A DNA stretch of 64,000 nt from the NCBI GenBank assembly GCA_963691655.1, contig OY829328.1, positions 77,132,400 to 77,196,399 on the forward strand. The letters are read 5' to 3'. The notes beneath the pieces are model-generated. The model did no database searches. It had not been told where the DNA came from and worked only from the letters and a program-made list of their open reading frames with translations. A program made the translations under genes and the position numbers. This document shows positions 1 through 10,463 of the stretch, piece after piece (the first letter of the stretch is position 1; every line of letters starts with the position of its first letter). This stretch comes from Toxonevra muliebris. Lineage: Eukaryota > Arthropoda > Insecta > Diptera > Pallopteridae.

Positions 1-450
1 TCTCGGCACGCTCAAAAATCAAAAAATAGAAAATACAAATTTTTCTACACAGCACCACCTCTTGACTGGCAATGGCAAACCTCCAAGAGTAAAAAATGCC
101 TATGAAAAGCTTTTCACTTCGCCGTTCGGATTCGGCATAAAACTGTAGGTCCCTTCCATTCGTGTATAAATATAACTCAAACAACATAAATGGATGCGAA
201 AAGCTCGGGCATTAACCCTTCATGGGCTGTTGTGCCATAATAGTAGTAGTAGGTTATCAAGAGTAGTTTTTTTAAGATAATGCAAGTTCACTGAATTTAA
301 ATCTGGTCTTCAAAATGACATACTATATAAGGTTCAAAACATTCTTTCTAAGCTTTCAACCTTAAATTAACTTAGAAACACTAATTTTGATACCCGCAGA
401 TTTTGTTGTTGTACTGTACTGTGTAATTTAAGTAACTACGCCTTACTCAC
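1..450 (-). other. Pld intron, downstream of the third coding exon
   Basis: This is intronic sequence on the Pld strand. It begins with a GTGAGT donor at 450-445, just after the exon that ends at 451. I see no continuation of the PX-domain coding sequence between here and position 1, so the next exon lies outside the window. The stretch also carries a LINE-type 3' tail at about 55-255 on the plus strand. Confidence 0.7.
55..255 (+). mobile_element. Non-LTR retrotransposon 3' tail (copy 1)
   Basis: This is a dispersed repeat whose core includes a GCCGTTCGGATTCGGC stretch, AACTGTAGGTCCCTTCC, an ACAACATAAAT motif and GGGCTGTTGTGCCATAATA, ending in a short (TAG)n run. The same ordered blocks recur on the minus strand at 3127-3275, with a (GAA)-type tail, and in shorter form at 19130-19205. 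A conserved block ending in a simple-repeat tail is typical of the 3' end of non-LTR elements, and I recall similar tails near RTE-like LINEs in flies. No coding sequence is attached to this copy. Confidence 0.5.
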
Positions 451-919
451 CGTTTCATGATGATTCCGATATAAACTGATATTCAATAAATTATACAGAT
501 AATCTTCCAATTGTTTAGTACGATTTGATAGCCCCTCATAGGTTATCAGGGACTCGGGACGATTAGGAAATCGTGGTAGCTTACGTTTCTTCTTCTTTTT
601 CTTAAAATTGCCATGTAAAGCCTGTGTACTCATTGTTGTATTATTATTATTATTATGATTTGTATTCGTAGTGCCATTACTCTTCTGACTATTTAGACTG
701 TGACTCGTTTGTGCACGTAATTCTTTAAATCTTTCTTCATCGGCCATTTGGAGGGCAGCATTTTTAACAGTAGCACGTTTTTCCTTATGACTACGTATAG
801 GAAAGGGAATGTTTAATGAGGTACGAAAGAAACTAAGCTGTTGATGTAATGAATTGAAATGTTTATAGCGTCGTTTAATTGTCCAGGAGAAAGGACCATG
901 TGTAAGTTGAATGGTATAT
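451..919 (-). CDS. Pld: Phospholipase D, third coding exon (PX domain)
   Basis: The 469-nt exon lies between a CAG acceptor (922-920) and a GTGAGT donor (450-445). It opens with one split-codon base and ends on a codon boundary. It encodes about 156 residues (roughly 233-388). The core reads YTIQLTHGPFSWTIKRRYKH, the conserved PX strand and basic motif used for phosphoinositide binding. A Lys-rich and Asn-rich loop follows, with NNNN and KKKKKKRK runs, and then LPRFPNRPESL, KQLEDYLYNLL and YRNHHET. These match the N-terminal PX domain of animal PLD1-type enzymes, which hydrolyse phosphatidylcholine to phosphatidic acid and choline. The long loop between the PX halves is typical of insect Pld. 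The PH and two HKD catalytic domains would be encoded beyond position 1. Frame continuity with the previous exon is exact. Confidence 0.93.
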
Positions 920-996
920 CTGAAAGGATAAAAAAAAAAAAATTAGAAAATTAGAAAGAATTATATAAATTTTCCCATATTTCACTAAACACTTAC
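920..996 (-). other. Short Pld intron
   Basis: This 77-bp intron runs from a GTAAGT donor (996-991) to a pyrimidine-rich tract and CAG acceptor (922-920), read on the minus strand. Splicing restores ...HLLNPN-L-YTIQLTHG... across the junction with the split Leu codon intact, which is direct evidence for these borders. The size is typical of a short fly intron. Confidence 0.92.
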
Positions 997-1621
997 AAAT
1001 TCGGATTCAACAAATGCGTCGTTACACTTCTTTCCGTATCGATAATGCGTACTTGAATTTCCGTTCCCGGTATGAAGACTTTACGTTGAAATGAATTGAA
1101 TTTCACATTAGGTCCGTATATTGTGGAAAATGGTATTTCTGGTGGTGGTAAACCAGATTTCGCTGCGGCTTCTTCATCATCATAATCCTCTTCATCATCA
1201 TAACCATCGTTATCTTTACGTTCGACAAGTACCGGCTTGTCGCCAACATTTGATAATATCGTTACAGAATCGGGAAACGCCAGCGTTTCATCGTATTCTG
1301 AATCGATTATGGAAAATTGAAATTCCGGAACACAGCGTGTTTCTTTCTCCTCTTCATCGGCATCGTTATCAGCTGTTTGATTTGTTTCATTTCTGTATTC
1401 ATTGCCATTATCACCATCGCCATCACCATCACCATCGATGCTGTCATTATCTTTTAATGAATACGCTGGTGGTTGAATGCCACTTTCATTCGTCGACATT
1501 GTGGCCATTGTCGCTTCGTTGTTTGTTGGATCGAATTGTGAATATAAATGTGGATAATTGTTTAGATCATCGTAATGGTAGGCGTGATTCACTATGCCTG
1601 TCTCATGATCGATAAATTCAT
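997..1621 (-). CDS. Pld: Phospholipase D, second coding exon (acidic leader and PX start)
   Basis: The 625-nt internal exon has a TTACAG acceptor upstream of 1621 and a GTAAGT donor after 997. In the frame fixed by the next exon it starts (D)EFIDHETGIVNHAYHYDD. The leader, to about residue 190, is divergent and acidic, with a DGDGDGDGDN run and DEEE and DYDDEEAAA clusters. At about residue 204 the PX domain begins (KVFIPGTEIQVRIIDTERS). PLD1-type proteins have such a variable N-terminus before PX. There is no usable ATG in frame near the exon start. The ATG at 1621-1619 is in another frame and soon meets a stop, so the initiator must come from an upstream exon. The GAT/CAT-rich repeat coding for the acidic run is a likely length-variable site. 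Confidence 0.9.
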
Positions 1622-2186
1622 CTGTAAATAAAAAAATAAAAGGATAGAGAAAAATATTTATTAAAAATATAAGTAGTAAATAATTTCTACTTGTTTTTAT
1701 CTTCTAGCTCCTTAACTGATGTTGTTCTATTTACATTTCCAACTCAATTGAATCAATTCTTTCATTGTATTAATACATAAATATGCGTGGTATTTTTCGA
1801 TTGGATTGTATTGGATTTCCCCTTCTCATGTATTACAAATTTATAGCTAGAATCTGTATTATCTTATCTTTTCTTTTTATTTATTTTTTTTTTGTATTTA
1901 TCTAAGCGCAACAACAACTGATGCAACTCACTTGAAAAATATATTCATTCAAATGATAACTCAATTAGCTTTTGCGTAGTGAAGTTACAGACAGACACAC
2001 TTGCCCTATTTGATATACCTACTTTTGTACTGGTTGTTGCAATTTCATTGTTATTTACTTATCCATTGATATTGTTCAATAAAATGAGTAATGAATTGTT
2101 TTTGAATTACATTACATCATTGGTTTTGAGGATTAAACTGAGTTAGCAGAGGAGCAACATAATTTTACACTTATCTCAGTGCCAAC

Positions 2187-2705
2187 TAGGGTGGCCAGAC
2201 GTACTGATTTAATCAGTACTTTATACGGTTCGAAACTTTTTTAAATACTGATTTTTTGAAATCTCGAAATCAGTACGAAAATGTATTGATTTTTGTACTG
2301 ATTTTTTCAAATTCTTAAGCTTAAAAGTGTTAAAATCGTTTTTGCAGACAGTCTCACCTTGTTTGTTTCATTTTCTGATTGTTCACAAAATAAAAGGTAT
2401 ACGCGTTGCTGCTATCGGAGAGGAGAAAAGCAATATTTGCTTGAAGAAAAGTCGATTAACGTAAGTTTTTAAATGAGTAAAAGGAATTTGTTATTAATTG
2501 AATTTGATTATTGTCCTCAATGACGGAGAGACGGAGAAAAAAAATGTAAAATGAACACACAAAATCGGAAAAAAGTTTTAGGACGTTTATATCACTATAT
2601 CACTTTGAAATTACTAGGTTATAATAGCATAAAAATTGTACTGATTTTCACTGCTTTCCAACGTCTAATGTACTGATTTTGCAGTTCAAAAATCTGGCTA
2701 TCCTA
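2187..2705. mobile_element. Short hAT-like inverted-repeat element (copy 1)
   Basis: The element starts TAGGGTGGCCAGA and ends with the complement of TAGGATAGCCAGA, giving 13-bp inverted ends with two mismatches in the CAG/TAG...GGCCA style of hAT elements. Sub-terminal ACTGATTT and AATCAGTAC words occur near both ends. The right half reappears at about 17149-17424, so it is a dispersed family. I could not find a matching 8-bp target duplication, and there is no transposase frame, so a non-autonomous element is the best guess. Confidence 0.5.
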
Positions 2706-2779
2706 GGCTAAATTATAATTATAATCTGGCTATCCTGGCTATAATTGAATGAAAAAATTTGCACCTAAATATGTATGAA

Positions 2780-2870
2780 TCATATAGGTTGGAGTGGCAG
2801 CCTTCTGCTTGAAAGTACGCTCAAGCACATTTAGGCTCATTGTGAATTAATCATATAAGATTTAGGGTCT
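2780..2870 (-). mobile_element. Jockey-like LINE 3'-end remnant
   Basis: Read on the minus strand this short block contains CACAATGAGCCTAAATGTGC. That resembles the 'TCACAATGGACC'-type 3' end seen in Jockey-group elements of flies. The LINE fragment at 30055-30600 ends with a comparable CATCATAATGAACC word. There is no coding sequence. Identification rests on remembered motif similarity only. Confidence 0.25.
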
Positions 2871-3126
2871 TTTGGATCCCTGAAACGAACATTCGTTGCC
2901 CCTGAAAAATTGAAAATCTAGTTGAATGAAAGCGCTTGCAATTTTTTGTCAATATCTCATTTAGTTTTGGAAATATTCACATCTAAAGTTACAAATTTCA
3001 GATATATTTTGAAAGGATTTTTAAAAATTTAGAAATGAGATTGTATAATAGGCCAGTTACCCAGACATCCTTCACGGAGCCGTCCGTAGCTGACCCTGGT
3101 AAAGTTTGGGCAATAAGAAAATAAAT

Positions 3127-3275
3127 CTTTGTTTTCATATTCTTCTTCTTTTATGGCAGCCCATAGAGGGCTTAAACTCAACCCTTTGCATTAATTTATG
3201 TTGTGTGCGTTATATTTGTACATGAATAGAAGGGACCTACAGTTTTTTGCCGAATTTTTACTCTTAGAGGGTTAG
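3127..3275 (-). mobile_element. Non-LTR retrotransposon 3' tail (copy 2)
   Basis: This is the inverted counterpart of the block at 55-255. On the minus strand it reads CTCTAAGAGTAAAAATTCGG, AACTGTAGGTCCCTTCTATT, ACAACATAAAT and GGGCTGCCATAAAA, followed by a GAAGAAGAA tail. The shared order of motifs and the simple-repeat tail support a retroposed LINE or SINE end. Confidence 0.5.
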
Positions 3276-3685
3276 ATTGTAACTCTATGGACTACTTCAA
3301 ACGTAAAGTGGAACAAGGAAACAGAGAAAATAGAACACAGAGACTACTATATACATATTTTATATAACCTTCGGTCAAGACTTTGGCCATTTTTTGCCGA
3401 AACTGAAGATGCTTTTTTGGGCCGAAGAACCGAAAATTTATACATATTTAACATTAGAACTGTTTATTTCTCTTATAGTCTGATATATCGAATTGTTATT
3501 TATTTATTTATTTCACAGTTGGTTTTGTTTCTTTTCAATAGAAATTCAATTTTTTCTTAAAGTTCTTCTGTTCATAAGTGTATAACTTAATTGTATGTCC
3601 ACAAGTGCTTCACTAGTTTTCTACTGTAAATCAAGTATATATTTGTAATTAAAATGTCAACAACCTTTATGTTCAATGCAGTTAA

Positions 3686-3818
3686 AGCTGCGAATAGATT
3701 ATTTAGAAAAGAGTCAAAAGTTTGACATTTTCAGTGTCAACAAACATTTGACAAAAATGTATATTCATTTAAAAATGTCAAACGTTTGATGTTTTGTCAA
3801 TTAAAATATAATCGTAGC
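3686..3818. mobile_element. 133-bp MITE with TTAA target duplication
   Basis: The ends AGCTGCGAATA... and ...TATAATCGTAGCT form a long imperfect inverted repeat of about 50 bp per arm, including CAAAAGTTTGACATTTT against its counterpart. The element is flanked by TTAA at 3682-3685 and 3819-3822. The middle is almost entirely arm, so it can fold into a hairpin. TTAA is the piggyBac-type target, although the ends lack the usual CCC. Confidence 0.5.
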
Positions 3819-4093
3819 TTAAGTGATTCATGCTTTGAATAGCTGTGAGAAAGGCCTGAAGCTGAACGCTTTGGGCAAGCGATCATCTCTTGATTGGAAT
3901 TGATAAACCTTAAAAGTTGAGAATTAGACTGAAGTTATTTTAAAAAGAAAGGTTTTCTTTACGGCAAATTATCTTAGGGAAAATTTTTTCATCTGTCGTT
4001 TGATCTGTAGAGCCAAATCAAATAAGAGGAAATAACCCAATACTACTCACTGACGGATCCAAGGTCGGGTTTTTACCACAAAAAGGAGAAAGT

Positions 4094-4247
4094 GTAGAAA
4101 TTTAGAAAACCCATGGCTGCAGTTTTTGAAACATAAAAATGAAAACTTTTATAATGAAGTAAACAACAATTCGTCAAGTATGTGTTTTCACATCATGTGA
4201 CGAGTGCGGAAGGAACTCATTTTAGTTTTTTATAGATACGAGAGAGA
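4094..4247 (+). repeat. Dispersed repeat, copy 1 of 2
   Basis: About 150 bp is closely matched at 11298-11445. Shared words include AAAACCCATGG, AACTTTTATAATGAAGTA, CACATCATGTGACGAGTG and CTCATTTTAGTTTTTTA. Both copies have the same orientation and are roughly 85% alike by eye. No terminal repeats or coding frame are obvious. It is probably a fragment of an unidentified interspersed element. Confidence 0.5.
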
Positions 4248-4906
4248 CCTAGAGTGCTGTGGAACTACTTCAAAATTTTAACAGTTTTACACTTTTAAAC
4301 AAAGTCTACACTCGGACATGGTCAAAATTTACTTCAGACGTTGTCTTGTTACCCAAATTGAGACAAAGTTATAACAAGTTATTCCTTAATTCAAAGACCT
4401 AGGTATATAAAAGTACCTGAAAGTAACTGAACTCAAGCACAATTCACACGACCAGTCTTTAAGTTCTGATTAAATAAAAATGTAATTAAAATTTTATGAC
4501 AAGTTTACTACAAAATGAAATTACATTTTTATGACCTAAAAAATAAAAACACATTAAAAGGGTTACACTTCAATAACGCTTTTAGATGAAAATCTTAGCT
4601 TAAGAACAACCTTAAAAATAACAAAAATTCAATTATAATTTGTAGAAAACCTTAAGCGTATTCGTATATGACTTCAGCATGAACTTGACCTCACAACCAT
4701 GAATGTTTATTTTTTTTTTTCGGCAAAATAATAAAATGACAACATTCCGTTAAAAAATAAAAACAGAAATTAAAAAAAATCAAAAAAAAAAAAAAAAAAA
4801 AAAACGGCTACCAACAAACAAGTTTTTGACGCATTTATTTAAATTTGTTTATTATTATTTTTTTTGATAATTTCTTTACTGTATTTTTATTAGCTTAAGT
4901 TAACGT

Positions 4907-5094
4907 TATGCGGGATTTACACGTTCGTTGTTTTGCGCAATGCGCGATTTCGAAGTTGACAATGTACCAACAACGAACCATCAGCGAGCAGAAATCAAAG
5001 TTAGTTAGAAGAACTTGAACTTGGAGCGTTTTCTCCATGTTCGTTGTTCTGCGCAATTGTAAGTTCAAGAACGAGCATGTAAATCCAGCATTAT
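4907..5094. mobile_element. Short MITE with GGATTTACA-type ends
   Basis: The inverted ends read ATGCGGGATTTACACG on the left and ATGCTGGATTTACATG from the right. They are followed by matching TTCGTTGTT and GCGCAA words that extend each arm to roughly 50 bp with gaps. The element is about 190 bp with no coding frame. The superfamily is not assigned because the target duplication is unclear. Confidence 0.45.
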
Positions 5095-5780
5095 GTTTAA
5101 TAATAATTTCCAGCACACGTGATTATGATAAATTTTTCTTTTTCATCAGCTAAAACTAAAGTAAATTCGTGCTTTATGTGACAGACTGACTAAAATGGGA
5201 GTGACATCAACTCTTGAAAGATAAGATATCATGAACTAAAACGCTTATGACAGCATATACCATGAATTTATTACAAAAGCTTATAAAAATTTATCTAAAT
5301 TAGAAATTATGTTTACCTAATAAGCAGTAAAATATGATGTAGTTCTACTGGTATTAAAATTCAAACAGTAAACTCTCGATGAAAGTATAGTTGCTCAAAA
5401 TAAATTAATCTCTTGTCTAACTAAGTCCAATACTAGCAACTTTACATGATTTGTGTACATTTCGTTAACTGTCAAAAAAAAAAAAAACCTATATCAAAAA
5501 TGTCAAAAACAAACGAAAAGCTAAGATTCTTTATTTAAAAAACTATGAGAATTTGTTCAGTTTTATAATTTAGGTAAATAATTTTGCTCTCACTTCTTCT
5601 TTTTTCCATTTGAATTTCTATTGTAGAACAAAAACCTGTGTCAGTTATGCACCGAACACAATAGATGCGGCAGGAACATTGCGACAACTGTCTATACTTT
5701 CGCATGGAAGATTATGAAGACAAACACACAGCAACACTGCGACAATGCAACACACTGACAATTGCCCCAGTTTATTCTTA

Positions 5781-7028
5781 TTGAGTCATATAAAAAGTAT
5801 TTACGGTTTTTTGTCACAAGATGGTGTTAATGGCCATACATCTGGCATCACTGATTTGATTCTGTCAAATGAAACACGCGCGTTTGAAAGTGACATTTTG
5901 TACAGTTCAGACTGTTTTGTAGTTCGTCATTCGTGTAAAAAGTTACGTTGATTTGAAAATGAGTGAAATTTTTGAAGAAATACGCTACGTAATGCTTTTT
6001 TACTTTAAAAAAGGTAAAAACGCTGCAAAAATATGCCGAAAAATTTGTACGGTTTACGGTTAGAATGCTTTAACAGGACGTACCGATTCCGTTCTTCAAA
6101 TTTCATTGTCAAAGATGTACCTCGCTCTGGCCAGCCAGTCACTGAAAAAGCCGATGAAATTTTGCAACTGTTGGAGCAAAACCGTCACTCAAGCTGTCAG
6201 GAGATAGCAGAGACACTAAATATCAACCACATGACAGTTTGGAATCATTTTAAAAAGGCTGGTTACTCAAGGAAGCTCAATGCTTGCTTAGAAATTCGAT
6301 TTACTGAATTACCATCAGTAAGACGCGGCTGAAACGCAACGAAATCGAACCATTTTTTAAATAAATCAATATGGTCGATGAAAACTAGATTAAATACAAG
6401 AATATTAAACGAAAAAAATCGTGGTCAAAAGCCGGTGATTCTCTATAAACAACTTCAAAGCCTGGATTGAGGGCAAACATGGTTATGTTGAGTGTTTAGT
6501 GGGGTTGGAAGGGAACTGTCTATTATGAGCTGCTACAACCTGGCCAAACAGTCAATTCTGATCTCTACTACCCACAACTAGACCGTTTGAATGAAGCCAT
6601 CAAGAAAGAGCGACCAGAATTGGCTAACAGAAAAGGTGTTATGTTCCACCATGATAATGCCAGGCCACACACATCTTTGATGACCCGCCAAAAATTGACT
6701 GCGCTTGGCTGGGAAGTTTTGATGCACCCACCGTATAGCCCGGACATTGCACTGTCTGACTACCATTTGTTTTGGTCTCTGCAAAACTGTCTTGATGGAA
6801 AAAAATTGGCCGACAGAAGAGCCGCCAACAATCACTTGGCCAAGTTTTTCGCCGATAAACCACAGAAGTTTTACACCGATGGAATTATGAAGCTACCAGA
6901 AAAATGGCAAAAGATCATAGATACTAATAGCTAATATGTAATTGATTAAAATTGTTTTTTAATAAAGAAAATTTTTCTTAAAACATTGACAAAAAAAAAA
7001 AAACGAAAATACTTTTTATATGATCCAA
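5781..7028 (+). mobile_element. Mariner element, mellifera-like subfamily (DD34D), degenerate
   Basis: The inverted ends pair as TTGAGTCATATAAAAAGTAT on the left and TTGGATCATATAAAAAGTAT from the right. The total length is about 1.25 kb, normal for mariner. TA precedes the left end at 5779-5780; the right-hand TA has decayed to AA. The element encloses a broken transposase on the plus strand (5959-6934). A poly-A tract interrupts the right end region. Confidence 0.8.
5959..6934 (+). pseudogene. Mariner transposase pseudogene (mellifera-like)
   Basis: This is the remnant of a cut-and-paste transposase that would bind the element's ends and insert at TA. The start ATG at 5959 gives MSEIFEEIRYVMLFYFKKGK up to ICTVYG, then a stop. 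Helix-turn-helix sequence continues in another frame (VPRSGQPVTEKADEILQLLE, then NHMTVWNHFKKAGY). The first catalytic motif, normally VTGDEKW, is degraded with stops around 6370-6400. The C-terminal half is well kept: HHDNARPHTS and SPDIALSDYHLF place the second and third Asp exactly 34 residues apart (DD34D), followed by KFYTDGIMKLPEKWQK. Several frameshifts and stops show it is dead. Confidence 0.85.
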
Positions 7029-7190
7029 AATTTTCGTCCTGAGATAGAATGAAATGTAAACAAATTATCAACCGTGAAAATAATTTTGTTATGTTTGCTT
7101 CTGTTATTTTCGATTGTAACTAATAGAAATATGTTAATTTATGAAAAGTTTTAACAAAAATTACTGTTTTAATTTTTATAACGTGGAAAA

Positions 7191-7352
7191 ATGAATGAGA
7201 ATCAAAAATTATTTGAAGAAAAAAGTTCTGTCGTTCCCGCATTCAACACGACAGCGTTTGCAGCAGCCACCATTTTGTCATCATGCTGCAGTGTTGTTGT
7301 CTCATCCATTGTGTTCGTTGCATTACTCAGAGTTGCATTCGCAAATCCATAA
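7191..7352 (+). CDS. Possible 53-residue membrane peptide ORF
   Basis: The ORF has an ATG after an A-rich context (GGAAAAATGA) and ends in TAA. The N-terminal 16 residues are polar (MNENQKLFEEKSS...). Residues of about 20-50 form a continuous hydrophobic and small-residue segment rich in Ala, Val, Ser and Cys, compatible with one membrane helix, and the peptide ends RVAFANP. The segment is clearly richer in GC than its flanks and less repetitive, unlike most chance ORFs here. I do not recognise the protein. An overlapping antisense frame (7402-7202) is also open, so the coding strand is uncertain. Confidence 0.28.
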   Translation: MNENQKLFEEKSSVVPAFNTTAFAAATILSSCCSVVVSSIVFVALLRVAFANP

Positions 7353-7423
7353 ATCTGCGAGGTGCAAACCTGAATAAATTGTGCATATGAACTTTTAAGC
7401 AAGTATGTGTAGGCAGGACTGCC

Positions 7424-7805
7424 GTGTTCACACTACCACAACCATGACGAATTTTTTTTTGTAACAAAACAAAACGGTGGAATTGAAATTTTGACATTTC
7501 TTCGTCATTTTTTCTATGCTCGCGAAAACAGTTTTTTCCTCCGTAAAAATAAAATAAATTTGTTTAAAAAGCCGATAAAATGGAGATCTGTATGCCGTAG
7601 AGACACGTTGGTTTTTTTTTTTTTGAAATGAGAGAAATTATCAAAATTGGAATAATATGAACATGAAACATTCATCAATACCCCCAATTTTTATTTTTGG
7701 ATTTTTGGCACAACTCTCTGCAATCTCTTTCTTATTACTTAATTTTCTACCTGTCTCCGTCAACCGTGTGAAAGGTTGTTCATGCTTGGACTAGTGTGTT
7801 CATGG
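7424..7805. mobile_element. Possible MITE, weak inverted ends
   Basis: GTTCACACTACCACAACCATGA near 7424-7450 pairs imperfectly with the complement of the sequence near 7770-7805, which reads AACACACTAGTCCAAGCATG. The enclosed 380 bp is non-coding. The match is only about 70-75%, so this could be chance or an old element. Confidence 0.22.
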
Positions 7806-8683
7806 TCATATAAAATTTGACAGTTCTCTTACAAGCTTATAAACTTATGCCGTTTATACGGCTTACGAGGCATTTGCGAGTTTACATGAATACCCTTAAT
7901 ATATTTATATTGCATATTTACCAACGCCCTTCAATGTATTTATTTAATATGTAGCAGCAATCAAGGAGAAAATTTACCCACCATTAGTTTGCATAAATTT
8001 GCAATTCCCATAATGATTATAGCAAAAAAAAAAAAAAAAAACGCAAACAAACAAAATTTATCTAATGATAAATGAAAAACTGCTGCTGGTGTAATTACTA
8101 ATCGTATTTTAGAAATATAAAATAGTAGAACAAGCATTTTTATTAGCTACTAATATTAGTTACTAATTAATTCAGTTGATAATATACAATTACTTACTAA
8201 GAATAGGTTTTTATCTTTATAGTAAATTGTGTTCCATATTCAATTTCTAATAGTATGAAATGAAATAAAAAAAAAGGAATGGTTTCTAATCGTTCTGCTA
8301 TGGGCGATATCACCTTGGCAACAGTTGTCGCTGAGACAAATGTGTTCTGCTTACTTTCGCTCCTTGGTATATTGCACTGAAGCGACAAGTGTTGCAGTAC
8401 ACTAGTAATTTCTTTTCACAGTTGCCATTTTTGGACTTTTCAATACAACTGTGGATTTGTACTATTGTATTATTTTAAGTGCGGAACTAATTTTGCAATT
8501 TTTTTAATTAATTTTCTCAATGGATTATTATTATTATTTCAGAAGAAGAATATATTTCGTTAGTGTAGCGTAAAAAATAAACACAGGAAACAAAAAAAAA
8601 TGAAAAAAAGGGGAGAAATAACAGTGTGGCTAGTGACTGCAGAGTAAAAAATACATAATAGCAATTAATGTAACCAACACTGA

Positions 8684-9208
8684 AGCCCCATTTACAATGG
8701 AGCGAGGACGCGAGGCGTGTTTCGAAGTCAATTTCGGAAACGAGAGCACTCGTCGCTATTCTCGTTGTTCAATTTACAATTAAGCGAGGTGCGATTAATA
8801 TGAAACAGATGTTTAAAGTGTGTTTACTTTATTAAGAGTTACCATCATTCATTGCCAAAAATTGTGTATATATTTTAAAATCAAGCTATTTTCAGAAAAA
8901 TTTAATAAAAAAGATTAATAATTTGAATAATTGCTGCACTAAGGATTATTCCGTTTTTCCACAGTTTTCTACTAATATACTTTATATTTTATTTCATTTC
9001 AACAGTATGCATCACATCTGGCAGCTCTACATGTATCAACATAGCGACTCGCTCGCGAGGTTTTTTCAAATTTTCGAAATTCACTGGCGAGACGAGAGCT
9101 CGCCTCGCTTCATTGTATATGTGCACATTGAAACACATTGAATGAAAATTTGTCGACGTGACGCTTTTGAACATCGCCTCGCGTTCTCGCTCCATTGTAA
9201 ATGGGGCT
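8684..9208. mobile_element. 525-bp MITE with TGA target duplication
   Basis: The inverted ends begin AGCCCCATTTACAATGGAGC on both sides and extend about 40 bp with few mismatches (GAGGACGCGAGGCG against GAGAACGCGAGGCG). The trinucleotide TGA flanks the element at 8681-8683 and 9209-9211. Inside are further CGAG- and CTCG-rich words, making it much richer in GC than the surroundings. A 3-bp duplication is a PIF/Harbinger-like trait, although TGA is not its usual target. There is no transposase frame. Confidence 0.6.
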
Positions 9209-9399
9209 TGATGCCGAATGAAGCACCGTCGGGATCTACTCCAATCTCAAGCTTAAATGGTGGCAGGAGAAGTTAGAGTGGCGGGCTTTGCATATAGAGT
9301 GATGGAACTTCTGATAGGGATAACTGTAAAACCAGCTGTCAGACTGGGTACATTCTTCGTGAAACTCATAGAGCACTTCGCTTAATTTACGGTGCGTAC

Positions 9400-10140
9400 A
9401 CCCGAAAATATGGCTATAATGGACGTCGGTGTGGCCAAAGATCCAAATCTGTCGATTCAGCGCGGCGCTCAATAATTAAATTTTCGACCGGTGGAAAATT
9501 TTGCGAAAAGACTTTGGTCTATGGCCATAAAAGATTCAATTGGTCCATAAACTCGAACCGCGTTACTAATCAAGATGACATGTTTATAAAGATTGGGCTC
9601 TAAATCACGTAGAAGCTGACCTTCTCTTAAACCGAAAAATCATTTTCAGCGATGAAGCGCATTTTTAACAAAACGGGTACGGAAATAAACAAAATTTGCC
9701 ACATTTCGAGCGACGAAAATCCGCAGGAAATCTTAGAGACTTCATTGCATACGCAAAGAGTAACGTTTTGATGCAGTTTACACGACGAAGGGACCATCGG
9801 ACCATACTTCTTCAAATGTGAGGCTGGCTCAAGGTTGGTTTCTGTTTAATGTTGCTACTCATGTTCTGGAGAACCACTGGTTTGAATAGGAAGGCACTAC
9901 GTGGTACATAACATCTCAAACAATTGACGTATTCAAGAAATTGTTTGATTGTTGCTGGATTATTTTCTTTGGGGCTACGTAAATTCACTAGTCTATGCTC
10001 ACAAGCAATGGAGTACAACATTACACGCGTTATTGGCGAAATACACTCAGATGTTCTTGAGCGGATAGTGAAAAACTAGACTGATCGGAGAAACTTCACA
10101 ATAATCCGTGCTGATTTTCAAAGCACTTCCTCTTGATAGT
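9400..10140 (+). pseudogene. IS630/Tc1-mariner-type transposase pseudogene
   Basis: This is a heavily decayed transposase spread over several plus-strand frames. Recognisable pieces in order are KIQLV (near 9525), NRKIIFSDEAHF (about 9630-9665, with the first catalytic Asp), NGYGNKQN, a degraded glycine-rich GPYFF-like stretch, FENHWFE with a TTWY remnant of the second catalytic region, and WGYVNSLVY-like sequence near 9975. These are landmarks of the insect transposase group with SDEAHF, WFQQDGAT and WGYVKSLVY motifs. Stops and indels are frequent, and I could not define terminal repeats. It is an old insertion. Confidence 0.6.
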
Positions 10141-10332
10141 TCTATTATTGACTTAAAGCATTGTATGAGTTTAAGGCTAAATATTTTCAAAGCTACTCTG
10201 AAAAAATTCAAACATGTTCGGAAAACATTTTAATACCGCCAGTTGCATTCTTTGAATTTGTAGATAGCTTTGCATTGTCATAAAAGAGTTAATGAACCCA
10301 ATGATCTGTTTACTACTAAAAAGTGTAACAAT

Positions 10333-10463
10333 CAGACCTATTCTAAATATTCACGAAATGAAGTCCCCGGCAATATTTGTTTCTTTCTCGCATATTCCTA
10401 TCGGAAAAAAAAGAAAAAAGAAACAAATTTTTTCGGTGATTTCATTTGAGAATATTTACAACC
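10333..10463. mobile_element. Short palindromic MITE, copy 1
   Basis: The left end CAGACCTATTCTAAATATTC matches the left end of the element at 15978-16113. The right part (GAAACAAATTTTTTCGGTGA and GAGAATATTTAC) is its decayed complement. The element is 131 bp with no coding capacity. Confidence 0.5.

Noticed and set aside
1121..1615. 164-codon plus-strand frame rich in His and Leu
   Set aside because: It is antisense to the well-supported Pld exon and its His-rich text is the complement of the GAT/GAC acidic repeats.
4010..4075. Short LLTDGSK-like text suggesting an RNase H domain
   Set aside because: Only about 12 codons match and no neighbouring retroelement sequence supports it.
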